A DNA stretch of 8,086 nt from positions 1 to 8,086 of the forward strand of contig CALDJN010000230.1 in NCBI GenBank assembly GCA_937901695.1, given 5' to 3'. The position numbers were made by a program, and so were the translations under genes. The notes under the pieces were generated by a model, which did not search any database, was not told the DNA's origin, and was given only the letters and a program-made list of their open reading frames with translations. This DNA is from an uncultured Anaerocolumna sp. GTDB lineage: Bacteria; Bacillota; Clostridia; Lachnospirales; Lachnospiraceae. This document shows positions 1 to 5,848 of this stretch, one piece after another. The number at the start of each line of letters is the position of its first letter. Within the stretch, counting starts at the first letter, position 1.

Positions 1-81
1 CTATGAAAGCATGTCATTTCTATGAAAGCATGTCATTTCTATGAAAGCATGTCATGAAAGCATGTCATGAAAGCATGTCAT
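1..81. repeat. Short tandem repeat array (19-bp units shrinking to 13 bp)
   Basis: Five head-to-tail units. Two are 19 bp (ctatgaaagcatgtcattt), one is a 17-bp version, and two are 13-bp versions (gaaagcatgtcat). The last runs straight into the palindromic element that begins at 76. A related array with the core gctatgaaaRcRtgtcatt lies at 5290-5347 and also leads into the same kind of palindrome. The array is cut by the window edge, so its full length is unknown. It is non-coding as far as can be seen. Confidence 0.9.
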
Positions 82-149
82 TCTGAGCGCAGCGAAGAAT
101 CCCTTTTTGAGTGTGAGATTCTTCGAGTAAAAGCACTCTCAGAATGACA
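76..149. repeat. TCATTCTGAG-family palindromic element at the end of rfbD
   Basis: A nested inverted repeat. The outer arms tgtcattctgag (76-87) and ctcagaatgaca (138-149) match perfectly over 12 bp. The inner arms cgaagaatc (93-101) and gattcttcg (117-125) match over 9 bp. The same family occurs several times in 5348-5777. The right arm overlaps the last codons and the stop of rfbD. No T-tract follows the hairpin in the direction of rfbD transcription, so it is not a classical intrinsic terminator, although the RNA could fold and protect the 3' end. Similar TCATTCTGAGC...GAAGAATC sequences are known to me as dispersed intergenic repeats in various bacteria; I cannot attach a family name. Confidence 0.85.
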
Positions 150-1032
150 GAGTATTATGCAGCAATTCCATATTTATATACTCTTGCAGGGCATCCTTCC
201 AAGGCTTCATGTAATAATTCAGTGCTTTTAACTTTTTATTTTCAAGAACAGAGTATTTTGGTCTTTTTGCAGGTGTTGGATATTCTTCTGTGGTAATAGG
301 TTTTACCGTTATTTCTTTTTTTGCTAATCGAAATACTTCTGTAGCAAATTCATACCAGGTAGCAATGCCTTCACAAGTTCCATGGTAGATTCCATAATTT
401 TCAGTATTCATTAAGAAAACAATTGCTTTGGCTAATTCCAGAGCACTGGTTGGAGTTCCAAACTGGTCTCTTATTACACGTACTTCAGTATGATTCTCTG
501 CCAATTGAAGCATGGTTTTTACAAAGTTTTTTCCTTCACCATACAGCCATGCAGTACGTATAATGAAATATTTTTCACAGTGATTTTGTACCAGCCTTTC
601 TCCCTCTAATTTGGTTTGACCATACACTGTTTGAGGATTGGCCTGGTCTTCTTCTGTATAAGGAGTTTTCCTTTCACCATCAAAAACATAATCCGTTGAT
701 ACATGGATGAGTTTAGCATCAATGGCATTAGCGGCAGCAGCTAGGTTTTTTGGTCCAAGAGCATTGATTTCATATGCTCTTTCCTTATCGGTTTCACATA
801 AATCTACTGCCGTATGTGCAGCACAATTAATGATGATATCCGGTTTTAAATCTTGCACTATGTTCGTAACCGCAACTGGATTGGTTATGTCTAGAAGTAT
901 CGGACAGTAAGCAGTTGGTTCTCCTCTACTGGTGTTAAGGATTATAGTATCTGAATCTAACTGTTCTTTTAAAACGGTATTAAGTGCTCGTCCTAATTGT
1001 CCGTTAGCACCAGTTATTAAAATACTTTTCAT
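139..1032 (-). CDS. rfbD: dTDP-4-dehydrorhamnose reductase
   Basis: Predicted 297-residue cytoplasmic enzyme for the last step of dTDP-L-rhamnose synthesis: NAD(P)H-dependent reduction of dTDP-4-keto-L-rhamnose. It is a short-chain dehydrogenase-type Rossmann protein with the nucleotide-binding loop GANGQLG at residues 8-14, STDYVFDG at 112-119, and the catalytic pair Y137 and K141 in YGQTK. Length is normal for RmlD/RfbD. The ATG has AAGGAG about 9 bases upstream, and that site overlaps the TAA of rfbC, so the two genes are probably translationally linked. The native chain seems to end near EYINMEL. The final residues, ending LSF, and the TGA run into the palindromic repeat at 76-149, so the repeat has replaced the original stop. 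Product assignment is secure; the change to the tail is an inference. Confidence 0.95.
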   Translation of the reverse strand: MKSILITGANGQLGRALNTVLKEQLDSDTIILNTSRGEPTAYCPILLDITNPVAVTNIVQDLKPDIIINCAAHTAVDLCETDKERAYEINALGPKNLAAAANAIDAKLIHVSTDYVFDGERKTPYTEEDQANPQTVYGQTKLEGERLVQNHCEKYFIIRTAWLYGEGKNFVKTMLQLAENHTEVRVIRDQFGTPTSALELAKAIVFLMNTENYGIYHGTCEGIATWYEFATEVFRLAKKEITVKPITTEEYPTPAKRPKYSVLENKKLKALNYYMKPWKDALQEYINMELLHNTLSF

Positions 1033-1045
1033 TGTAACTATCTCC

Positions 1046-1591
1046 TTATTTGAATTCGCTAAAGGTTTGTTGTCTCTTGTCCTTCTCAGATAATATGATT
1101 TCCATATCCTTTATGGGCCAGTCTATTTTCAAGTCTTTATCGTTCCAGATAATACCACCCTCATCTTCCGGGTGGTAAAAATCTGTACATTTGTAAGTAA
1201 ACTCTGCTTCCTCCGATAATACTAAGAAACCATGGGCAAAGCCTTCTGGAATGTAGAATTGTCTTTTGTTTTCCGCAGATAAATATTCGCCGTGCCATTT
1301 TCCAAAGGTTTTTGAACCTGGTCTTATATCTACTGCCACGTCATATACTTCACCTTTTAAAACACGAACTAACTTACCTTGTGGATGTTTTATTTGAAAA
1401 TGCAGACCTCTGAGTACACCTTTCCCAGATGATGATTGATTATCTTGTACAAATACTTGAGAAAGTCCAGCATTATTAAAATCTTCATAATTATAGGTTT
1501 CCATAAAATAGCCACGGTTGTCTCCAAAACATTTTGGCTCTATTACATATAACCCATCTATATCTTGTTTGATAAAATTAAATTGTCCCAT
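1046..1591 (-). CDS. rfbC: dTDP-4-dehydrorhamnose 3,5-epimerase
   Basis: Predicted 181-residue cupin-fold enzyme that epimerises dTDP-4-keto-6-deoxyglucose at C3 and C5, the third step of dTDP-L-rhamnose synthesis. Visible family motifs are GDNRGYF (23-29), VQDNQSSS (48-55), RGLHFQ with the probable catalytic base H64, the FAHGFLVL strand, and TDFYHPEDEGGI near the C-terminus. I start it at the ATG at 1589-1591, which has AGGAG eight bases upstream and begins MGQFNFIK, the usual N-terminus length. An in-frame GTG at 1619-1621 would add ten residues but has no good ribosome site. It lies between rfbA and rfbD and is 13 bp from rfbD. The 215-bp gap from rfbA holds a repeat array, so its own supply of transcript may be altered. 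Confidence 0.95.
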   Translation of the reverse strand: MGQFNFIKQDIDGLYVIEPKCFGDNRGYFMETYNYEDFNNAGLSQVFVQDNQSSSGKGVLRGLHFQIKHPQGKLVRVLKGEVYDVAVDIRPGSKTFGKWHGEYLSAENKRQFYIPEGFAHGFLVLSEEAEFTYKCTDFYHPEDEGGIIWNDKDLKIDWPIKDMEIILSEKDKRQQTFSEFK

Positions 1592-1638
1592 TTTTATATC
1601 TCCTATAAATCTAATATTCACTTAACTTATCCTGTCAA

Positions 1639-1780
1639 AGTGGATACTTCCACTTGCTTGTAAGCAAGTTTTGCCTCTAAGCAAGTTTTGCCTCTAAGCA
1701 AGTTTTGCCAGTAAGCAAGTTTTGCCTGTAAGTAAGTTTTGCCTGTAGGAAAGTTTTGCCCGCAGGCAGGTCTATCCACT
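1639..1780. repeat. 17-bp tandem repeat array flanked by 8-bp inverted repeats, between rfbA and rfbC
   Basis: Six consecutive 17-bp units occupy 1661-1762. The first two are identical (taagcaagttttgcctc); the later ones drift to taagtaag... and taggaaag..., and a broken seventh follows. Each unit contains a small palindrome, gcaa-gtt-ttgc. The array is bracketed by agtggata (1639-1646) and its exact reverse complement tatccact (1773-1780). A local hairpin cttgctt/aagcaag (1653-1659, 1662-1668) sits at one edge. The block lies in the transcribed spacer of the rfb operon, has no open frame of note, and no T-tract. It could be an expanded tandem repeat or a tiny non-autonomous insertion; I see no transposase. 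Confidence 0.85.
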
Positions 1781-1806
1781 ACCTCAGCTTTTCCTTAAAG
1801 GTTATA

Positions 1807-2676
1807 TTATAAACCATTTGATACATCTACTAAATATTTCCCGTAATCCGTTTTTAAAAGAGGTTCGGCTAATTTAAGCAGTTGTTCTTTAGTGATATAA
1901 CCTTTCTTATATGCAATCTCTTCGATACAGGAAATATATAATCCTTGTCTCTTCTGAATAGAAGCTACATAATTGGCAGCCTCCAATAAAGAATCATGAT
2001 TGCCTGTATCCAGCCAAGCCATTCCACGTCCTAAAGTTTCCACCTTTAATTCACCCTGTTCTAAATAAGCATTATTTACAGAGGTTATCTCAATCTCACC
2101 CCTTGCAGAAGGTTTCACACCTTTCGCAATCTCAATAACGCGATTATCATAAAAATATAGTCCTGGTACAGCATAATTGGATTTAGGATTCTCCGGCTTT
2201 TCTTCAATGGATATCGCTTTACCATCTTTATCAAACTCAACAACACCGTATGCCCTTGGGTCTCTTACATAATATCCAAATATTGTTGCACCTGTTTCTC
2301 TTGCAACTGCCCTTTCCAATGTAGCGGTAAAGCTTCTTCCGTAAAATATATTGTCGCCTAAGATTAATGCAACCCTATCATTTCCTATAAATTGTTCGCC
2401 TATAATAAATGCTTCCGCAAGACCCCTGGGCTCTTCCTGAACAGCGTAGGAAAATGACATTCCGATATGGCTGCCATCTCCCAATAGTTGCTCAAATACA
2501 GGTAAATCTCTCGGTGTAGATATAATTAATACTTCATTTATACCAGCAAGCATTAATATGGATAAGGGATAATAAATCATTGGTTTATCATAAATTGGTA
2601 GTATTTGCTTTGATACAGCTTTGGTAATAGGATAAAGTCTTGTCCCAGAACCGCCTGCTAGAATAATTCCCTTCAT
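1807..2676 (-). CDS. rfbA: Glucose-1-phosphate thymidylyltransferase
   Basis: Predicted 289-residue nucleotidyltransferase that joins dTTP and glucose-1-phosphate to make dTDP-glucose, the entry step of dTDP-rhamnose synthesis. The N-terminal signature GGSGTRLYPIT (8-18) is the nucleotide-binding loop, with K23 in the following SKQILP segment. GDNIFYG (107-113) holds the metal/substrate aspartate D108, and IEEKPENPKSN and the LDTGNHDSLLEA segment are also typical. Length is the family norm. The ATG has AGGAGG with a 5-base spacer. It is the first gene of the operon, separated from the upstream unit by a terminator and with its own likely promoter at 2728-2756. The product is taken to feed rhamnose into cell-surface polysaccharide; that destination is an inference. 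Confidence 0.97.
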   Translation of the reverse strand: MKGIILAGGSGTRLYPITKAVSKQILPIYDKPMIYYPLSILMLAGINEVLIISTPRDLPVFEQLLGDGSHIGMSFSYAVQEEPRGLAEAFIIGEQFIGNDRVALILGDNIFYGRSFTATLERAVARETGATIFGYYVRDPRAYGVVEFDKDGKAISIEEKPENPKSNYAVPGLYFYDNRVIEIAKGVKPSARGEIEITSVNNAYLEQGELKVETLGRGMAWLDTGNHDSLLEAANYVASIQKRQGLYISCIEEIAYKKGYITKEQLLKLAEPLLKTDYGKYLVDVSNGL

Positions 2677-2727
2677 TACAGCCTCCTGTTAATTGTTCTT
2701 ACTATATTGTAATAAACGTTTTAGATT

Positions 2728-2756
2728 ATTTTACCACACATTTGTATAAATGTCTT
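2728..2756 (-). promoter_or_regulatory. Candidate promoter of the rfb operon
   Basis: On the minus strand AAGACA (2751-2756) is followed after exactly 17 bp by TAAAAT (2728-2733). A TGG directly before it makes an extended -10. This fits a vegetative sigma-A promoter and would give a leader of roughly 45-50 nt before rfbA. The -35 matches consensus at only four of six positions and the region is AT-rich, so other start sites are possible. Nothing else, such as a riboswitch-like fold or an operator, is evident between 2677 and 2840. Confidence 0.5.
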
Positions 2757-2840
2757 TTAATTTTTGAAAATAGGAAGTATACATAATTTATCTATTTACC
2801 GAAAGTAACTTTACCCTATGTAAAAATGGTATAGCATATA

Positions 2841-2886
2841 AAAAAGCTAACCTTATTACTAATATATTAGCAAAGGTTAGCTTTTT
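2841..2886 (-). terminator. Intrinsic terminator after the ric operon
   Basis: Perfect 14-bp arms aaaaagctaacctt (2841-2854) and aaggttagcttttt (2873-2886) enclose an 18-base loop. The loop itself contains the perfect palindrome ctaatatattag (2859-2870). The A/T ends give a T-tract in either direction, so it should work for minus-strand transcripts from 2990 and also shield rfbA from readthrough. It lies about 100 bp beyond the DUF438 stop codon. Confidence 0.9.
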
Positions 2887-2989
2887 GGTTATTCTATGAT
2901 GTTTTCCTGTTTTAACCTAACTCTCTTCTTGGACTTTCATTTTACCCAAGCTAGATTTCATATTCTGCCTATCTGCACTTTAATTTATA

Positions 2990-4192
2990 TTATTTTGCTA
3001 ATAGTCTTTTTTCTCCTGTTATTTCTTGTATCGGTTTTATATCTTGGGTTACTTCAAGGACACCAATATATTCCCCCTCTGGATTGCGAACTGCATAATA
3101 ACGTATTAATATATACTTATCCCCTGCTTGAATCCAGAAATCTTCATGGTCCTTTTTACCGAGTTTGAAGTCTTCCACGATTTTTTCAACGATATGAACG
3201 CTTGCAGGTGGATGGCAGTTGGAGACATTTCGTCCGATGATTGCCTTCGTACGTGGAAATATTCTCCCGGAACTTTGTGAAAAGTATTTTACTACATCGT
3301 TTTTGTCTACAAAGGTTATATCAAAAGGAAGTGTATTTAGCATCCATGTTAGCTCTTCTACCTTTAATACTCCGGAAGGTAAAGTAATGACTCCCGGTTC
3401 TTTGATTTCTTCCTTTATTTCTTCTTTTGCCTCTTTTGCGGGATTCCATACGGGTACTTTATCTACTAAATATCCGATTTCATCTCTGTCATCAGCGATG
3501 GATTTCCATTCATCCTGAGTTAGTTTTTCAAGAAGCATTGGCAAAAGAATGTTTTCCTCTTTAAAAATCATCTCATTCACTTTGTCAATTAGTGCATTTA
3601 TCTTTTCTTTTATTACATTGGCATCACTTGTGGATTCCACTAACAAAGCTTTCACTTCTTTAATCTGTTCACGAATTTCATCATCAACTCCCCACATAAC
3701 TTTAGGAGGCGCAGTTACACCATACTTTTCTAAGAAAGGGAAAAATAAATTTTCCTTTCTAAGGTAGTGAAGTTCAATCTTTGATAAATGTTCCATACCT
3801 TTTATTAATTCCTGTATGTTTTTATGGTTTATATCAGAATAATAAGGTTTTATTTCTTTTTCAAGTATTTTTTCTATGGCTCTATTCTCACGAATGAGAG
3901 TATTGGCTGGATGTCCCGGTATCTGCTTCTGGTCTGTAGGTTGATGGATTTCTTCTATGGAACCTTTAAATACTGCTGCATGAACATCACATAACCTTTG
4001 AACTTCAGTAATAGGTAGTCCTTCTGCAATTAGAGCACCTTCCGCTTCCGATATATCAGAAGCCGATACTCCTGCAAATGCTTTCTCAAATTGTTGCTTA
4101 ACTTCATCCACTGTTTTCCCTTCATGAAGTTGTTTTATAACCTCTTTTATTACATTTTTCCGATATTCTCTGTTGTTAATACTTTCACTCAT
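2990..4192 (-). CDS. DUF438 / hemerythrin HHE / PAS_10 protein
   Basis: Predicted 400-residue soluble protein with three parts. The N-terminal DUF438 region (about 8-80) contains the CDVHAAVF segment with C68 and H71. A hemerythrin-like HHE domain (about 92-235) carries likely iron ligands H94, H142 and E147 and E212/E213. A C-terminal PAS_10-type domain (about 275-390) has the family's NCHPP motif at 325-329. A charged Lys/Glu linker (253-266) joins the last two. Proteins of this kind occur with nitrosative and oxidative stress genes in anaerobes, but the biochemical role is not settled; sensing or scavenging NO or O2 through the di-iron site is an inference. There is no kinase or DNA-binding domain. 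GGAGG lies seven bases before the ATG and overlaps the stop of the DUF1858 gene. It is the last gene of the ric operon. Confidence 0.9.
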   Translation of the reverse strand: MSESINNREYRKNVIKEVIKQLHEGKTVDEVKQQFEKAFAGVSASDISEAEGALIAEGLPITEVQRLCDVHAAVFKGSIEEIHQPTDQKQIPGHPANTLIRENRAIEKILEKEIKPYYSDINHKNIQELIKGMEHLSKIELHYLRKENLFFPFLEKYGVTAPPKVMWGVDDEIREQIKEVKALLVESTSDANVIKEKINALIDKVNEMIFKEENILLPMLLEKLTQDEWKSIADDRDEIGYLVDKVPVWNPAKEAKEEIKEEIKEPGVITLPSGVLKVEELTWMLNTLPFDITFVDKNDVVKYFSQSSGRIFPRTKAIIGRNVSNCHPPASVHIVEKIVEDFKLGKKDHEDFWIQAGDKYILIRYYAVRNPEGEYIGVLEVTQDIKPIQEITGEKRLLAK

Positions 4193-4203
4193 AGTTAACC
4201 CTC

Positions 4204-4434
4204 CTACTCTTTTATTTCGTATCCATGATTTATAAAACTTTCCTTAATGGTTTCTATAGGAATCTTTTTCATAGCTGCACCTTTGGGTATGGTCATAAAC
4301 CTGCCTGCGGTGTTTAACATTCCCAGGTTAGTTATATCTTTAAACCCAAGTTCTTTTAAAATGTCAGCTATTTCAGAATTATTGTTACATAGTTCATAAA
4401 CAGTTTTACTAAAATTTATTACTTTTTCACTCAT
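4204..4434 (-). CDS. DUF1858 domain protein
   Basis: Predicted 76-residue protein that is essentially one DUF1858 domain. It starts with a strand (VINFSKTVYELC), followed by the helix NSEIADILKELGF and a conserved LGMLNTAGRFMTIPKGA turn. This resembles the small N-terminal domain of ScdA/Ric proteins, here as a stand-alone unit with a single cysteine (C16). It sits 34 bp downstream of ric and 11 bp upstream of the DUF438 gene, a frequent arrangement in clostridia. The ribosome site is weak: GGGAAAGG sits about 11 bases before the ATG, which hints at lower or coupled translation. No catalytic residues can be named. A role as a partner of the DUF438 or Ric protein is a guess from position. Confidence 0.85.
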   Translation of the reverse strand: MSEKVINFSKTVYELCNNNSEIADILKELGFKDITNLGMLNTAGRFMTIPKGAAMKKIPIETIKESFINHGYEIKE

Positions 4435-4468
4435 GCTGCATCAAGCCTTTCCCTGTTAGTATAACTAA

Positions 4469-5158
4469 TTATCTGTCAGAATATTGAACTAATAAGATAT
4501 TATTTTCCAAATGAATATGCTGATGTAAATCCTGTTCCATTTCTTCTAATTTTTCATAGGCTTTTGCAAAAGTTCCACATGCATCTGCTGGTAATTGATA
4601 GTCCTTAGTTATACTTCTCAGTTCTCCAAGTATCTCCCCTGCAGCTTCATGTTCCGTAATAATCTCATGTGTAAGTTCTTTTATTTCTTTTAAATCCTCT
4701 TCTGCTACCCCTACAATAGGGAAAACTAAGGTTTCTTCTTTTACTAAATGCTGCTCTAAGTCTGCTTTTAATTTGCCAAATAAACGATAAACATCAAATA
4801 GTTCCTTATGATTTTTACCATGTGCTCTTAGAACAATGTTAAGGAGGTCTGCTATTTCCGGTAATGCTTTACGAAGATATCCGTGATGGGTATCTTCAAT
4901 ATAAGCGGATAGCACCTCTGGACTCATTTCTTTAAAATTATTTTCTTGACCAGAATAGCTGTTCCTACGTTCTTCTTCCGCCTGCTGCAGTTTTGCATAT
5001 ATTTCATCTCCCGATAAGTTTTGTTCCTTTATCACATTTGCCAACAAGCGATGTCCACCACAGCAATAATCAATGCCGTATTCTTTAAAAATCTCAGTTG
5101 CCTTTGGTAATTCAGCTACTACTGCCCCAATTGTATTATTTTTGTCTGTTATATTCAT
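4469..5158 (-). CDS. ric: Iron-sulfur cluster repair di-iron protein (Ric/ScdA/YtfE family)
   Basis: Predicted 229-residue cytoplasmic protein. The family restores iron-sulfur clusters damaged by NO or oxidants and has been linked to NO chemistry at its di-iron centre. The N-terminal ScdA_N (DUF542) domain carries the hallmark DYCCGG at 30-35, with C32 and C33. The C-terminal hemerythrin domain (about 80-225) has candidate iron ligands H92, H137, E141, H170, H214 and E218. Their spacing closely follows the ligand set of E. coli YtfE as I recall it. Length is normal. GGAGG lies 7 bases before the ATG. It is the first gene of the three-gene operon, downstream of a promoter with a CRP/FNR-type operator, so it is probably induced through the neighbouring FNR-like regulator. 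Confidence 0.95.
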   Translation of the reverse strand: MNITDKNNTIGAVVAELPKATEIFKEYGIDYCCGGHRLLANVIKEQNLSGDEIYAKLQQAEEERRNSYSGQENNFKEMSPEVLSAYIEDTHHGYLRKALPEIADLLNIVLRAHGKNHKELFDVYRLFGKLKADLEQHLVKEETLVFPIVGVAEEDLKEIKELTHEIITEHEAAGEILGELRSITKDYQLPADACGTFAKAYEKLEEMEQDLHQHIHLENNILLVQYSDR

Positions 5159-5218
5159 AAGAATCCTCCCTTTAGATTATGGTTGCTTCCTGCAACGTCT
5201 TTGTTATTTTCTGACCTA

Positions 5219-5261
5219 AGTATAACCTAGAGGAGGATGAATTTCTGTGATTGTAATCATA
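5219..5261 (-). promoter_or_regulatory. ric operon promoter with class II CRP/FNR-type operator
   Basis: The operator TGTGATTGTAATCATA (5246-5261) fits TGTGA-N6-TCACA with one mismatch. On the minus strand a -10-like TATACT lies at 5219-5224. Taking its normal position (-12 to -7) puts the start near 5212 and the operator centre at -41.5, the standard spacing for activation by a CRP/FNR protein contacting RNA polymerase. The leader would be about 54 nt. A perfect 14-bp palindrome, ATAGATTAATCTAT (5265-5278), lies just upstream, centred near -59.5. The likely activator is the FNR-like protein encoded at 5849-6568; that link is an inference. Confidence 0.7.
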
Positions 5262-5289
5262 TTTATAGATTAATCTATGTTAATATCTT

Positions 5290-5347
5290 GTCATTGCTAT
5301 GAAAACATGTCATTGTCATAAAAACGTGTCATTGCTATGAAAGCGTG
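5290..5347. repeat. Three tandem 19-20-bp units in promoter copy A
   Basis: Units at 5290-5308, 5309-5327 and 5328-5347, each of the form gtcattgctatgaaaRcRt. The middle one is altered to gtcattgtcataaaaacgt. They run directly into gtcattctgagc at 5348. Promoter copy B has only one shortened unit at the equivalent place, so the array changed in number after the duplication. It is related to the array at 1-81. Confidence 0.85.
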
Positions 5348-5449
5348 TCATTCTGAGCAAAAATTCAACAAAGTTGAATTTGCGAATAATCTCTTTCGTT
5401 TATAGTGGTGCTATTTAGAATTGTCATTCTGAGCCTCAGGCGAAGAATC
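5348..5449. repeat. Two TCATTCTGAG-family elements in unit A
   Basis: The first (about 5348-5394) runs gtcattctgagc ... gcgaataatctc with an inserted stem-loop, aaattcaac (5362-5370) and gttgaattt (5374-5382), around an AAA loop. The second (5422-5449) is the compact form tgtcattctgagc, then ctcaggc, then gaagaatc. Both are intergenic and lie upstream of the ric promoter. Confidence 0.8.
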
Positions 5450-5474
5450 CAAATAATCTTTACTTTCTGAGATT

Positions 5475-5517
5475 AGTATAACTCAACGGAGGATGAACTT
5501 CTGCGATTGTAATCCTA
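5475..5517 (-). promoter_or_regulatory. Distal, decayed copy of the ric promoter/operator
   Basis: The duplicate keeps the -10-like agtata (5475-5480) and the 29.5-bp spacing to the operator centre. The operator now reads TGCGATTGTAATCCTA (5502-5517), with one substitution in each half-site relative to the proximal copy. The upstream palindrome (5521-5534) also has one mismatch. If still active, it would make a transcript with a leader about 256 nt longer that passes through the repeats of unit A. More likely it is a non-functional relic. Confidence 0.6.
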
Positions 5518-5562
5518 TTTATGGATTAATCTATGTTAATATCTTGTCATTCTGAAAGCGTA

Positions 5563-5606
5563 TCATTCTGAGCAAAAATTCAACGAAGTTTAATTTGCGA
5601 AGAATC
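5563..5606. repeat. TCATTCTGAG-family element with inserted stem-loop, unit B
   Basis: Counterpart of the element at 5348-5394. It starts tcattctgagc and ends gcgaagaatc, with the inner aaattcaac / gtttaattt stem carrying one mismatch. The ending gaagaatc is intact here but mutated to gaataatc in unit A. Confidence 0.8.
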
Positions 5607-5640
5607 TCTTTCGTTTATAGTGGTGCTATTTAGCATTATA

Positions 5641-5709
5641 ATTCTGAGCCCTAGGCGAAGAATCCAGATAATCTTTACATTCTGAGATTCTTCGCCTAGG
5701 GCTCAGAAT
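5641..5709. repeat. Perfect 24-bp inverted repeat of the TCATTCTGAG family
   Basis: The arms at 5641-5664 and 5686-5709 are exact reverse complements over 24 bp around a 21-base spacer. Each arm reads attctgagcc-ctaggc-gaagaatc or its complement. Two full compact elements therefore face each other. In the minus-strand transcript of the regulator gene it would form a long hairpin, but no T-tract follows on that strand, so termination is doubtful. After the right arm, ctcagaatgac...gattttttt (5702-5728) is repeated in similar form at 5767-5794. Confidence 0.9.
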
Positions 5710-5794
5710 GACATAACATTGATTTTTTTTATATCATATTACCGCCTGGAACCCTTGTAAAAGAGACTCAGAATGACGAAACACTGATTTTTTT
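5702..5794. repeat. Direct repeat of element end module
   Basis: The block ctcagaatgacataacattga plus a T run (5702-5728) recurs as ctcagaatgacgaaacactga plus a T run (5767-5794), about 65 bp apart. The shared part includes the right arm of the TCATTCTGAG element and its downstream flank. This suggests the flank is part of the mobile or duplicated unit. The following 5795-5848 lead-out of the regulator gene shows no clear terminator. Confidence 0.75.
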
Positions 5795-5848
5795 CCAAAG
5801 CGTATCGTTTATTAATGTTTCATTTTTCTTCATTCTTTACCTATATTA

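Larger units (their letters stand above)
5205..5675. repeat. Tandem segmental duplication carrying the ric promoter twice
   Basis: Unit A (about 5205-5460, 256 bp) and unit B (about 5461-5675, 215 bp) are direct repeats. Over the first clean block, 5219-5295 against 5475-5551, they align without gaps with 8 differences in 77 bases. The similarity continues through the shared repeats and the ttatagtggtgctatttag segment. The length difference is almost entirely the extra 19-20-bp tandem units in A (5290-5347). A further start of the unit, tacattctgagat, follows at 5676. Each unit contains a -10-like agtata, a CRP/FNR-type operator and two TCATTCTGAG-family elements. This accounts for most of the 690-bp gene-free stretch 5159-5848; no protein-coding frame is convincing there. 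Confidence 0.9.

Noticed and set aside
1..81. Possible CRISPR array
   Set aside because: The units are contiguous with no unique spacers, are only 13-19 bp, and no cas gene is present. The same applies to 1661-1762 and 5290-5347.
1592..1621. Ten-residue N-terminal extension of RfbC from a GTG
   Set aside because: The internal ATG has a clear AGGAG at good spacing and gives the usual family N-terminus. The GTG has no convincing ribosome site.
2677..2840. Riboswitch or attenuator ahead of rfbA
   Set aside because: No conserved fold or hairpin-plus-T-tract lies between the likely start and the ribosome site. Only a promoter is supported.
2896..3168. Plus-strand open frame opposite the 3' part of the DUF438 gene
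   Set aside because: It overlaps a well-supported gene on the other strand, has no ribosome site, and its hydrophobic translation matches no family I know. The same holds for the other plus-strand frames at 707-910, 3219-3518, 3549-3767 and 7736-7918.
5641..5709. Intrinsic terminator of the regulator gene
   Set aside because: The hairpin is strong, but on the minus strand no T-tract follows it. On the plus strand the T run is about 12 bases away and there is no plus-strand gene to end.
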